From contig CAYTOK010000014.1 in assembly GCA_964439595.1 (NCBI GenBank), forward strand, positions 1 through 64,000: 64,000 bases of DNA, read 5' to 3'. Shown here piece by piece: positions 24,501 to 34,700 of this stretch (within the stretch, counting starts at the first letter, position 1; the number at the start of each line of letters is the position of its first letter). The stretch comes from CAIJXB01 sp964439595 (lineage in GTDB: Bacteria > Chlamydiota > Chlamydiia > Chlamydiales > Rhabdochlamydiaceae). The notes beneath the pieces are model-generated. The model was not told where the DNA came from and searched no databases. It was given only the letters and a program-made list of their open reading frames with translations. The position numbers and the translations under genes are program-made.

Positions 24501-25772
24501 GTGATACAATTTTTAGCTAAAAACAATAAGTACCTAATTTTATTAAGTGTGGCTACTGCTATTTTACTTGGGATATGGACTCCTACACTTTTTGGACAAA
24601 TTAAATTTTTAGGAGATTTATTTATTAATCTCTTAAAACTTTTTGCCTTACCTCTTATTTGTTCATCACTTTTAGCAGCCCTTGGGAATTTATCAGGAAA
24701 CCTCTCTACTTTAAAGTCTTTAGCCAAAAAGACCGTTGGATATATGCTTCTTAGTGAAATTATTGCCGTGACTATTGCTATTGGACTTTTTAGAGTTTTT
24801 AAACCGGGAGCCGGGAGTAATCCTGATTTAATTTTAAATGGAGCGCAGTTTGAAGCTACAGAACATGCGGGCTTTGGGTTTTCTAACTTTATTCTTTCCA
24901 TCTTTCCAGATAACATATTTCATGCACTCACGCATTTTGAGCTGCTTCCCGTTGTAGTATTCTCTATTTTATTTGGCCTTGGCTGCTCGTTTGCAGGAGA
25001 AGCAACAAAACCCTTGATTCGCTTGGCAATAAGCGTACGAGAAGCCTCCTCTAAGTGCTTACATGGGGTAATGCTTTTAGCTCCTGTTGGCATTTTTGCT
25101 TTAGTAGGAGCCGGTGTAGCTCAGTCTTATCTTAGTGGAGCTCTAAAAGCTAACTTCTCTGCCCTATTAGCTTTTGTTAGCGTCCTTGTAATCGGACTTT
25201 TTCTACACGGCCTCTGGCAGCTTATTGCTGTAGCTCTCATCTCTAAGCAAAAAATCCTCTATATTTTACAGCAAAGCCTTTCTGTCTTTTCAACAGCCTT
25301 TGGCACTTCAAGCTCTGTTGCCACACTTCCTGTAGCAATGCTTACGGCTGAAAAGCTCAAAGCTAAACCGTTTGCTACAAAATTCGTACTCCCTTTATGC
25401 GCCTCCATTAACGTCGGCGGAATGATGATGTACGAGATGGGAGCCGTGCTATTTTTCTCACAAATGCTTGGAATAGACCTTTCCCTATCAGAGCAGCTCC
25501 TACTTGCTTTAGCTTGTATTTTAGGGGGCATGGCTGAGGGAGGGATCCCTGAAACAAGTATGGTAAGCCTTGTTGTCGTATTTAGAATTGTCAACATACC
25601 CCTATCCGCAATTTCTATTTTACTGCCTCTAGACCGTATCATCGATCGCCTACGCACTGTTGTCAATATTTTTGGAAATATGTGCGGAGCAATCATAATC
25701 AGCCAATCTCTAAAAGAAGAAGAGCAGGTTCCTATAGAGAAAACTCCCCTTCCTCTAGAAACTACTCCATGA
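24501..25772 (+). CDS. dicarboxylate/amino acid:cation symporter (DAACS family, GltP/GltT-like)
   Basis: This 423-residue, very hydrophobic protein contains the family's re-entrant loop FGTSSSVATLPVAM (about 268-281), a MMYEMGAVLFF segment replacing the usual N-M-D-G-T-A-L-Y block, and EGGIPETSMV near the C-terminal loop. These positions bind substrate and sodium or protons. It probably imports glutamate, aspartate or another dicarboxylate from the host across the inner membrane. The GTG start is supported by GGGAG upstream. The last four bases overlap the ATG of the next gene. The acidic tail is dispensable-looking. Confidence 0.88.
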   Translation: MIQFLAKNNKYLILLSVATAILLGIWTPTLFGQIKFLGDLFINLLKLFALPLICSSLLAALGNLSGNLSTLKSLAKKTVGYMLLSEIIAVTIAIGLFRVFKPGAGSNPDLILNGAQFEATEHAGFGFSNFILSIFPDNIFHALTHFELLPVVVFSILFGLGCSFAGEATKPLIRLAISVREASSKCLHGVMLLAPVGIFALVGAGVAQSYLSGALKANFSALLAFVSVLVIGLFLHGLWQLIAVALISKQKILYILQQSLSVFSTAFGTSSSVATLPVAMLTAEKLKAKPFATKFVLPLCASINVGGMMMYEMGAVLFFSQMLGIDLSLSEQLLLALACILGGMAEGGIPETSMVSLVVVFRIVNIPLSAISILLPLDRIIDRLRTVVNIFGNMCGAIIISQSLKEEEQVPIEKTPLPLETTP

Positions 25773-26953
25773 ATCCGCTCCATTCCACCTATAGCTATAC
25801 TGCAAATTCACCCTATAGCTTTATTCCTTCACCTTCTTTAAAAGAAAAAACTCTTGAGTGTTCCTACTGCTTCGAACTTCTATCCGATAGCCAAGATGAA
25901 ATAGAGCAGCTAAGTATGACACATGAAGGCCCCCTTGGAGAAAATCACCCCCCTATACATTTAAAGTGCTGTTTAAAATGGATTGAAAAAAGCAATCTTT
26001 GCATGTTTTGCAAAGACCCTGTAAGCAGCAACCAACTTACACTTTTCTTAGAGAGATTACAACAAACCTCTAGCTTTGTATCTCTTAGTAGAGAAGACCT
26101 TAGTCAAATAGCCAAAAAAGCTAAGAAAGAAGCCAAAACCCCACTTGGTAAATTCAAATGCGCAGTGAAAACTTTAACTATAGCAATGGACCATTTTGAG
26201 CCTATTTTCCTACAATATAAAGTAGCTGCAGAAAACTATGAACTTCAGCTACAAGAATCCGTAATCCATCTGTGTAATGAGCTTACTTCTTCTACAAAAA
26301 AGGAATATCTCCTAGAAGAGGCTCTTCTTTTTATACTTTCACTTACAGTTCCAGAAGCAGCATCCAGATACCACTTATTTTACGAAGCATCCGAAGAGGC
26401 AAGAGTTGCCTTTAACGAAAAAATGAGAGGAGTCCTGGACGAACTTCTAAAACCTAATTTAGGAGAGCCTTTTTCCCTTATAGAGAGCCCTCCATCAGCT
26501 GATTTAACAAATGATTTAGATCAAAAAATGCATCAAATAGCAGGTAAACTAAGATCTATAGAATTGCAAACAGGGCAAATAGATGATCGGATCCAAAACC
26601 TCATAGAAAATCAAATGGCTTTTTCTCTATTACAAGACAAAAGAAAAAGTAAACCTATTGTTTATGCACAGATTATACTTGCAGTGGCCCCTGCGCTTCT
26701 TTTTTTAGGAGCGCTTCTATGGCTTACCCAAAAATCCGAAGAGCGTCCTTCACATCTATCGAAGATGTCTACTCCAAATAAAGCCGCCCTGGTTTTTATA
26801 GCAATACTTTCTCTAATTCTTCCTAGGATGCTCTCAGCAAAAAGACCTATCCTCTACCTTGCAATAGAAAAAAGACTAGAAGATTTCCTTTTTTATAATA
26901 CGCTAAGCCTCACAAAATGGAACCATAGAGATTTAGAGTCAAGATTTTATTGA
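25769..26953 (+). CDS. membrane protein with a RING-H2-like zinc finger
   Basis: I take the ATG at 25769 (394 residues), which overlaps the symporter stop, rather than upstream in-frame codons. Residues 31-82 form a RING-H2-like pattern: C31-x2-C34, H60-x3-H64-x2-C67, then C78-x2-C81, with W71 at the position seen in eukaryotic E3 fingers (CLKWIEKSNLCMFC). The usual third Cys before the first His is not evident, so zinc binding may be altered. A helical middle follows, then two membrane segments (about 296-320 and 337-355). RING domains recruit ubiquitin-conjugating enzymes in eukaryotes, so a host-directed E3 ligase at the inclusion membrane is plausible but unproven. Confidence 0.7.
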   Translation: MNPLHSTYSYTANSPYSFIPSPSLKEKTLECSYCFELLSDSQDEIEQLSMTHEGPLGENHPPIHLKCCLKWIEKSNLCMFCKDPVSSNQLTLFLERLQQTSSFVSLSREDLSQIAKKAKKEAKTPLGKFKCAVKTLTIAMDHFEPIFLQYKVAAENYELQLQESVIHLCNELTSSTKKEYLLEEALLFILSLTVPEAASRYHLFYEASEEARVAFNEKMRGVLDELLKPNLGEPFSLIESPPSADLTNDLDQKMHQIAGKLRSIELQTGQIDDRIQNLIENQMAFSLLQDKRKSKPIVYAQIILAVAPALLFLGALLWLTQKSEERPSHLSKMSTPNKAALVFIAILSLILPRMLSAKRPILYLAIEKRLEDFLFYNTLSLTKWNHRDLESRFY

Positions 26954-27207
26954 GACTCTGCAATAAGGCGAAGTTTTTCTTTACGACTGAGCTTTTTAAT
27001 AAAAGCTTCTTTTTTGGAGGCCTCTGAGCGGTTAGGATGAGATTCTTTAAAAACCACCTTTAAAGGCGCTGACAAAGAAAAAAACTTAGCTCCTTTTTTT
27101 CCTTTTTGGTGAGCTTCAAAGCGTTTTTCTAAATTAGTAGAAATGCCTGTATATAAAGACCCAGATACCGTTTCAATAATATAGACTTCCCAAATATCCC
27201 CTTCCAT
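26947..27207 (-). CDS. GIY-YIG nuclease-superfamily protein (UPF0213/YhbQ-like)
   Basis: This 86-residue protein has the family pattern VYIIETVSGSLYTGIS (a Y-I ... Y-T-G variant of GIY-YIG), then NLEKRFEAHQKGKKGAKF, and the late Glu/Lys block SEASKKEAFIKKLSRKEK. Single-domain GIY-YIG proteins of this size are small endonucleases of unclear cellular role. It is convergent with and overlaps the end of the RING-like gene by 7 bases. Confidence 0.9.
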   Translation of the reverse strand: MEGDIWEVYIIETVSGSLYTGISTNLEKRFEAHQKGKKGAKFFSLSAPLKVVFKESHPNRSEASKKEAFIKKLSRKEKLRLIAESQ

Positions 27208-27210
27208 CCA

Positions 27211-28614
27211 CTAAAACCCTTTAGCAAAAGGCCAATCTATTCCTTCTTCCATCTTTTGTAGCACCCAAGGCATATCTACACGATCTTTAGGATGTCTTCT
27301 TAGCATATTCCAACAAACATACTCTATAGATTTTTTATTTGCAGGCTCTTTCCTGTCCCTATGGGTAGCAATCCCTCGAAACGTTTTTACCTCTTCGCAT
27401 AAACTCTTAGAAAAGCGCCTAAAAAAGGAGACCCCTATAGACCATACATCCATTTTTGTAGACTCAAAAAGATTAAACTCTCTTCCATAATAAATTCGAC
27501 TAGCTAACTCAGGAGAGACAAAGGCAGATGTCCCTACATTCTCTTCTAACTGCTTGTAATCGCTCCTTAAGCAAGCATATCCAAAATCTCCAAGCTTTAC
27601 TTCTAAAAAGCCTCTTTTTTTTGTAAGAAAAATATTCTGCGGCTTTATATCTCGATGAACCCATCCTTTGTGATGCATATAAGCCACAGCTTTAACAGTT
27701 TGGTTAAATACAGACTGAAACTCTTCACGCTTAAACGACCTCCAATACTTAGCCATACATCCCAGCTCGCACATCTCAAATAAAATACGAGCCCCCAGAT
27801 TATCACACCTTACCATGGTCTCTACCTGAATAAATCCTTCTTCCCCTTGAAAAGCCTTTAGAGCACGCAGCTCTCCTTCTCTAACAACCTTAATACCGGC
27901 AGAAGCAAAACTCTCCCCTGTCTTCAAGCTATACGCTTTGGTAATGGTTTTTCTACCTGGATCATACGCTTTACCGACTGGGGGTTTGGCTAGACATGCA
28001 TCACCGAGCTTCTTACGGTTAAAGCAAATAAACCTATCTCCTCTTTCTGTAACAATAAGAGATCTATCTAAAAGTCTTGGGTAATCTTTCCTACTTATAT
28101 ATAAAGGTCTACCTGAACTTTTTGCCTTAGTCATCTTTTGTATTACACTACTCACGCAAAATTCATGAACCTTCCTAAAAAAAGCAAAGGATTCATCTTC
28201 TCCTGCTTGGGCCAGATTTTGATCTAAAATAGAGGCTCTTAATAAGCTGCTAGAAAGCACTTTAGTTTCTAGTCCTGTGGCAACATCAAGTAAAATAGAG
28301 CCTATTATAAGCGTTGTATTTTTTGTTTTCTCACTAAAGCTAATAATAGCAATGTCTAAAGAAACTTCTCTGCAAACAGGACTTTCTAAAAGCACTCTGA
28401 TAATTCCTCTCACCTTTTGCCTTAGCAAAGTTTCTGCATTAGGGCCGCAATAAACCACTCTAGATCTAGAATAGGTGAGCACTTGGGACTCAAGATAAAA
28501 AAGTGTTTTTTCAAGGTCTTCAAACTGCCTACAAGTCGATGATTCTATAAAAGAACTAGGATACAAGCTGAGGGAAGAAAAGCTACTATTAAGGGATAAA
28601 ACTCTTGTAATCAT
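27211..28614 (-). CDS. Ser/Thr protein kinase with an unknown N-terminal domain (paralogue A)
   Basis: In this 467-residue protein the C-terminal half is a eukaryotic-type kinase with a nucleotide-anchoring Lys in SAGIKVV, HRDIKPQN (His320-Asp322), LGDFGYA and VSPELAS, and an Arg near the end (HPKDRVDM). The glycine-rich loop is weak. The first 180 residues form a domain shared with the next gene (LRQKVRGIIRVLLESP; IGSILLDVATGLETKVL) that I cannot name. The kinase looks catalytically competent. No membrane segment is seen. It could be a T3SS effector or an internal regulator. It follows its paralogue by 44 bases. Confidence 0.85.
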   Translation of the reverse strand: MITRVLSLNSSFSSLSLYPSSFIESSTCRQFEDLEKTLFYLESQVLTYSRSRVVYCGPNAETLLRQKVRGIIRVLLESPVCREVSLDIAIISFSEKTKNTTLIIGSILLDVATGLETKVLSSSLLRASILDQNLAQAGEDESFAFFRKVHEFCVSSVIQKMTKAKSSGRPLYISRKDYPRLLDRSLIVTERGDRFICFNRKKLGDACLAKPPVGKAYDPGRKTITKAYSLKTGESFASAGIKVVREGELRALKAFQGEEGFIQVETMVRCDNLGARILFEMCELGCMAKYWRSFKREEFQSVFNQTVKAVAYMHHKGWVHRDIKPQNIFLTKKRGFLEVKLGDFGYACLRSDYKQLEENVGTSAFVSPELASRIYYGREFNLFESTKMDVWSIGVSFFRRFSKSLCEEVKTFRGIATHRDRKEPANKKSIEYVCWNMLRRHPKDRVDMPWVLQKMEEGIDWPFAKGF

Positions 28615-28658
28615 AGCTCACAATCCCTTCATAAAATTTCTCATAAAAACACCTTTTT

Positions 28659-30104
28659 TTAAAGAGACCAATTAATTCCGAGCTTTATCTTTTCTAAAAC
28701 CCAATGTAAATCCACTCTTTCTGCAGGATTTTTTCTCAGCATGCGCCAAAGAATATATTTTATGGAATTAACTTTAGAAGGTTTTACATCTTCTTCATAA
28801 ACAGCTATTTTCTCTAAGCTTTGAGTTTGCAAATAAAACTTTTTAGACATCATCCTACAAAAGCTAGCACCGAGAGCCCAAACGTCTCTTTTTGTTACTA
28901 AAGAAAGGCTTAGAGGAGCGCTTGCTGCAAGTTCTGGGGATGCATACTCAACCGTTCCCCTTTTTATCCCTGCGGCTTTAGAGTCTGTTTGTAAATATGA
29001 AAAGCCAAAATCACCGAGTTTTACCTCTAGAAAGCCTCTTTTTTTAGTAAGGAAAATATTATCAGGCTTTACATCTCCATGAACCCATCCTTCTTGATGC
29101 ATGTAAGCAAGAGATTTAACAACTTGAGCGAATATCATCGGAATATCCCGCGGAGTAATTGTACCTATAGAATAAGCAGTAGCCATATTACCTAGCTCAT
29201 ACATTTCAAATAAAACACGAGCTCCCCCACTCGGATGCCTCACTAAGATTTTCATCTCAGCAAAGCCCTCTTTCCCTTGAAAAAACTCCATAGCTTTTAC
29301 TTCGCGACTATTTACTTTTTTTATACCAGCAGAGGCAAACCTCTCTCCTGTTTCTAAGTCGGAAGCTATAGTCATCACTTTAGACTCAAGAGGAATAGGT
29401 TGACTGCTTGAATATGATGACAAACAAAGGTCCCCTTGCTTTTTTCTATTAAAACAAATAAATCTCTGCCCTTGCTCTGTAATAAGTAGAGATCTACTTA
29501 AATCATTTATGTGTTCCCTAGATCTTAGATAGATAGGCTGATTTACGCCTCTAGCCTGAGCTATATAGAAAGGTAAGCGGTCTACTAAAAAAAGGTGCAC
29601 TTTCATGAAAAACACCTGATCTACCAACCCCTTTAAATCTAGACTCCTAGACTGTAATTGAAGAGGCAATAAATTTATGACGGCTCTATCTGTTAGTTCT
29701 GCAGATAGGATACGCGTTTCCAGGGCTGTAGTAAAATCAAGTATCACACTTTCAAAAACAAAAGTAATTCTTTTGGAAAACAAGCCAGGAGTAATCACGA
29801 TTCTAGCAATATCTAATAAAATAACCCCTTGAGAAGTAAGCGTATTCATTGGGAGCTCTAAAACCATTCGAATAGCTCCGCGTATCTTCACTCCTAGGGC
29901 CAAATCCTCAGCAGCATGACAGGCAAAGAGCATTTTAGACTCAAGACAAAAAAGCATATTCATGTCTTTAATTTTCTTAGGAAGATCCTTAAAAGAAGGT
30001 AAGGAAAAAGCAGCAGGATGCGTTTGAAAACGCCCAACCAGTTCTTTTTTATAAGGAATAATTGCACTGTCATTTCCAACCAAACAACAAGAAACAAATC
30101 TCAT
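28659..30104 (-). CDS. Ser/Thr protein kinase with an unknown N-terminal domain (paralogue B)
   Basis: I choose the ATG at 30104 (481 residues), because GGAG lies 6 bases upstream; an in-frame TTG four codons earlier is less likely. The architecture equals paralogue A: an N-terminal domain (VKIRGAIRMVLELP; FESVILDFTTALETRIL), then a kinase with SAGIKKV, HGDVKPDN (His342-Asp344), LGDFGFS and ASPELAA. The HRD arginine is replaced by Gly, which in other kinases often frees activity from activation-loop phosphorylation. The catalytic Asp and the DFG are kept. The two genes form a tandem duplication that has diverged strongly. Confidence 0.85.
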   Translation of the reverse strand: MRFVSCCLVGNDSAIIPYKKELVGRFQTHPAAFSLPSFKDLPKKIKDMNMLFCLESKMLFACHAAEDLALGVKIRGAIRMVLELPMNTLTSQGVILLDIARIVITPGLFSKRITFVFESVILDFTTALETRILSAELTDRAVINLLPLQLQSRSLDLKGLVDQVFFMKVHLFLVDRLPFYIAQARGVNQPIYLRSREHINDLSRSLLITEQGQRFICFNRKKQGDLCLSSYSSSQPIPLESKVMTIASDLETGERFASAGIKKVNSREVKAMEFFQGKEGFAEMKILVRHPSGGARVLFEMYELGNMATAYSIGTITPRDIPMIFAQVVKSLAYMHQEGWVHGDVKPDNIFLTKKRGFLEVKLGDFGFSYLQTDSKAAGIKRGTVEYASPELAASAPLSLSLVTKRDVWALGASFCRMMSKKFYLQTQSLEKIAVYEEDVKPSKVNSIKYILWRMLRKNPAERVDLHWVLEKIKLGINWSL

Positions 30105-30163
30105 ATAATACTCCAAATGAAATTATTTTCATTTATAGTATCACATAAAAAATATAAATGCAA

Positions 30164-31597
30164 TTAACTATAATAAGAAGAATCCAACTGTTCTTGCAAA
30201 TCAGGGAGATCATCAGGCTCTACCGCTTCAACCGCGTCTTTTCTATCTAGTTTCACCTTAGGCGCAGAAGCTTCCTCTTCTAGGTTCCTTTGCCCCTTTC
30301 CTCTTAAATCAAAAACAATCGGAACACCTAAAAACTCATACTGCTCACGGAACTGATTAATAAGATATTTTTTATAACTTTCCAGCATAAGCTCGGGGCC
30401 ATTGACAAACATCACAAAACGAGGAGGCGCTGAATGCACTTGCGTCATATAATAAACCCGTAGTCTTTTTCCTTGCAGCATCGGAGGATGATACTTTTGA
30501 AAAACCTGTTCTATAAATTTATTTAACTGACCCGTTGTAATTCTTTGCTCCATCTGCTCTTTGACTTTACTAATCATAGGAAAAATTTCATGCAAATTAC
30601 GGCCTGTTGCTGCAGAAGCAAAAATTGTAGGACAGTAACTTACAAAGGAAGCTTCCTGCCTAACACCCTGTAGACAGTGCTCCATACGAAATCCCTTTAC
30701 GAGATCCCACTTATTAAATAAAAGAATACATCCCTTTCCTAATTCTTCAATTTGATCAGCGATTCTCTTTTCCTGCGCCGTAATTCCTTCATTAGAGTCC
30801 ATTACTAAAATACATATGTCAGCTCTTGCAATCGCTCTTTCTGTCCTTACTGCAGCAAACTTATCTACTACCTCATGCTCTGCTTTTTTACGCCTAATCC
30901 CTGCGGTATCAATTAGGGTAAAAGCTTTGCCCCCCTGTTCTATTTTCGTATCAATACTATCCCTTGTCGTGCCAGCTATAGGGCTGACCACACAACGAGC
31001 TTCTTGAAGCAAATAGTTTACCAGAGTAGACTTGCCGACATTAGGACGGCCTATAATAGCGACCTTAATAGAAGAATCCACCTCAGCTTCTTGATCCGGC
31101 CATTCTATATTTGCAAAACTACTTTCTAATAACTCTGCTATCTGAAATCCTTGAATAGCTGATACTGGAACAATCTCAGAGATTCCCAAAGAATAAAAAG
31201 GATATACGAGGTCTAGATGTAAGTGGTCATCAATTTTATTTACAGCAAGAACCACTCTTTTTTTAGTTTTAAGCAATGTTTTTGCAACAAGATCGTCTAA
31301 AAGAGTCACTCCAACTTGTGCATCAACAACCATAACAAGAACATCCGCTTCTTCAATAGCAATCTGCGTCTGCATTCGCACTTCTTCATGGAAAGGAATT
31401 TCAGAAATAGGGTCGATTCCACCCGTATCAATAATTTCAAAAGGTTTGCCAAAAAAATCAGCATCCGTATAGAGCCTATCTCTAGTAATTCCCTCGGCTT
31501 CATCCACAATAGCGATTCGACGTTTACAAATACGATTAAAAAGAGCCGACTTCCCTACATTGGGGCGACCTATCAGAGCTAACTTTATTTTTTTCAT
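30164..31597 (-). CDS. der: ribosome-assembly GTPase Der (EngA)
   Basis: This 477-residue protein carries two consecutive GTPase domains, each with GRPNVGKS (near residues 9 and 184), DTGGI/DTAGI switch motifs and NKxD (AVNKIDD, LFNKWDL), then a C-terminal KH-like domain (RVYYMTQV, PRFVMFVNGPE). Der acts in 50S ribosomal subunit assembly and is essential in most bacteria. The last 35 residues are a charged tail. It is on the same strand as the kinase pair, 60 bases upstream of paralogue B's start. Confidence 0.97.
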   Translation of the reverse strand: MKKIKLALIGRPNVGKSALFNRICKRRIAIVDEAEGITRDRLYTDADFFGKPFEIIDTGGIDPISEIPFHEEVRMQTQIAIEEADVLVMVVDAQVGVTLLDDLVAKTLLKTKKRVVLAVNKIDDHLHLDLVYPFYSLGISEIVPVSAIQGFQIAELLESSFANIEWPDQEAEVDSSIKVAIIGRPNVGKSTLVNYLLQEARCVVSPIAGTTRDSIDTKIEQGGKAFTLIDTAGIRRKKAEHEVVDKFAAVRTERAIARADICILVMDSNEGITAQEKRIADQIEELGKGCILLFNKWDLVKGFRMEHCLQGVRQEASFVSYCPTIFASAATGRNLHEIFPMISKVKEQMEQRITTGQLNKFIEQVFQKYHPPMLQGKRLRVYYMTQVHSAPPRFVMFVNGPELMLESYKKYLINQFREQYEFLGVPIVFDLRGKGQRNLEEEASAPKVKLDRKDAVEAVEPDDLPDLQEQLDSSYYS

Positions 31598-31702
31598 AAA
31601 AAACCTAATTTAAGAAATAGAGATTGTAGAAGATTCACGATTAAAAATAAATATTTTTAAAGAAATAACGCATTTTAAACGAAAAATAAAGCATAAAAAA
31701 TT

Positions 31703-34700
31703 TTAAAAATCCTTTTCTAGAGAAAAGAATAAGTCGAAAACTTCTGTTTTTGTTAAAGTTTTTACTAGCTCTTGGTCATCAAATCCAACTACGTCGTCCA
31801 AAAGACCTTTTTTCTTAAGAATGAGCTCATGAATTTTCTCCTCTATGGTCTTCTTAGTAACAAGTTTAAAAACCTGCACCCCACGACTTTGTCCTATACG
31901 ATGAACCCTGTCTGTTGCCTGATCTTCTTTAGCCGGATTCCACCATCTATCGTAATGAATCACTACGGATGCACTCGTCAGGTCAATACCAACACCTGCA
32001 GCTTGCAAAGAAGCCACAAATACTTCACAATGAGGATCTTCCTGAAATTTCTTTAAGGGAGTCCTCCTATCTCTTGTAGAACCTCTAATTTCTGCAAATC
32101 CAATACCTTTTTTTTCTAAATATAATTTAATAATATCCATCATGTGCAAGTACTGAGTAAATACAACCACTTTCTGATGACTTTGCCTCGCTTCTTCTAA
32201 AAGTTCTACAAATAAATCCCATTTACCAGAAGAATGCGTTTCAAAGTTCACAACATCTCCATCCACTATAGAGGGATGATCACAAACCTGCTTTAATTTA
32301 GAAAAAAGGGCAAAAATGTGTAGAGCCCCTTTTCCCTCTCCCATTTCCTTTTTCACTTGTTCCTTATACAAGTAAAAAAGTTCCTGATAGATTTTTCTTT
32401 GTTCTTCAGACAGATCACAATAAGCAATCTCTTCTGTTTTCTCAGGAAGCTCTAAAAGAACTTCTGTTTTTTTCCTTCGTAAAATAAAAGGATGCAAAAC
32501 TTTAGAAAGATATTGTCTTTTCCCCTCATCCTTCTCTTTTTCTATCGGAACCGCAAAGTTTTCTTTAAAGTAAGCGTCTGAAGGTAAATAAGTGGGTAAA
32601 ATAAGGTCAAAAAGAGCCTTTAAATCCATAAGACGATTTTCTATGGGCGTTCCCGTTAATCCAAGAGTCATCTCTGCTTGCAAGGATTTTAAAGCTCTAT
32701 GGATTTGTGACTTGGCATTTTTAGCATTTTGCACTTCGTCATAAACAGCAATCGAAAAAGAAATGTCAGATAATTTTTCTCTTTCTGTTCTTACAATCCC
32801 ATAGGAAGTAAGTAAAAGATCATAGGAATCTACAGGCTGTTTTACTCGTCTATTTTGACCGTAAAAGACAAAGACCCTTAAATCCGGCAAAAACCTCTTT
32901 AAAAGCTCTTCCCAGTGATAAATCACAGAAGTTGGACAAACAACAAGGAAAGGTTTATCTTCCTTTTTCAAAGAAAAAGCTCCTGCCATGAGTCCCATAG
33001 CCTGGTGTGTTTTTCCAAGCCCCATCTCATCACATAAAAGCCCTGATAGGCCGTAGCTATATAAAAACCAGAGCCACTTAAGTCCTGTCTCTTGATAGCC
33101 CCTTAATGTGCTTTTTAGAGCTTTGGTATCTAGAGGTAGAAAACCTTGAAAGGAAGAAAAACTATAGAAAGATTCTCTTGTTTGCACATCCCTCACATCT
33201 TCTCCCTCTGGAAGCGCAATAACCTCTGAAGACTGCAACCTGATCCACTCTAAGGCGTTAAGACGAACTGTTTTATCTGCCTGGTCCCATCTTTTCTTAG
33301 AAAGAGTTTTAATCCAGTGAAATCTTCCCTTAGAAAGATCTAAAAGCCCCGCTTTAGAAAATAAAAAGCGCCTTCCTTCTTGATAGCCCTTCCAAATATC
33401 TAAAACAGAGACTTCCCCTTCCTCTGTTTTATATTTAAGATCTAAAACCCACTGACCTGACTTTGCATACTCTACTCTTGACATGCTATCAAGATGTAAC
33501 GAGATCTGCCTTGGCTCTATAAGACAAGGATCCATTTCAGAAATCCACGGGCCAATTTCTTTAATATGTGAAAAAAAGACACTCACCTCTTTAGGTGATA
33601 GAATTTTTTCTTGCAGGTAATTTACTAAAGAAAGGGGCAAACAGTTAATCCTTGAAAAGCCTTCTCCTTTTACATAAATATACTCAAAATAAAATCGTTT
33701 ATCCTTATCTTGGTAGGGAGCGTAAAAAGTAAATATCGGCTTTATATGTACATTTTCTCGGTCTAAAAAAACTTTAAACTGCACTTTTTCTACAGGGGAT
33801 GTCTTACTAAAAAAATGAGGCAAAAACTCGAGTTCCTTATAATGCCTGCGCAAAAACAAAGGGATGTCCTCCTTAGCTACGCGAAGCCCTGCCCAAATAG
33901 CAGGCGTAACCCCCTCTTGTCTTTTTGGGAAAAAACCCCTTCCTTCAAGAAAAATCCATACACCAAAGTCAAGTATGGATGCATCCTCTGCAAGATCGAC
34001 TTGAGAAGAAAAAAGCACCCCGCCATCCTCTTCAATTTGAAAAGTCACATTAGACTCTAAACTTGTTCGATAAACTTGAAATCCTTCTATTTCATTTAGC
34101 CACCTTTTATGGCTTTCAATAAAATCAGGCACTTCATGAAAAGGCACTATTGTTTTTACTTGAGTAAATAAAGAAGGACTTACATAAAAAAAACCTTGCC
34201 CAGGTAAGTAAGCCCAATGCTTAAATAAAGTGGCATGAGGGGCTAGTAGATCTCCCAAAGTAAAAAGAAATACCTCTATCTGTAAAGACCTTTCAAGAGT
34301 AAATGACAAATTATACTGCAAAGAAGCCAATTCTTCATGGATAGTCTCTTTAAGATGTTTTTTTAAAAAAGCGGAGTACTTATTTAAAAAAGCGTCTACT
34401 TCCTTTTTTTCTATTTTTTCTCTTTGCAAAATAGGATCTGATTCTTGACTAAAGAATCCTTTCCCAGGAACAAATAACCAAGACCCCAAGAGAGTCCCCG
34501 AAAGATCTTCCCCCCTTCCCTCTTCCCTTAAAAAACGCAAAGAAAACTCTTGCTTTTCTTCCTCATACACCACTTTTTCTACAGCAAATTCTTTCTTATC
34601 ATACACAGATAAAGAAGATTTCACACTGCGAAGCGTCGGTATAAGTTCTAGTAGTTCAGCTTCTTCTATAAAAAATACGCACTCTATATCCGCAAAACGG

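Noticed and set aside
25682..25768. Upstream extension of the RING-like gene
   Set aside because: It lies inside the symporter gene. The ATG at 25769 overlapping the symporter stop is the better start.
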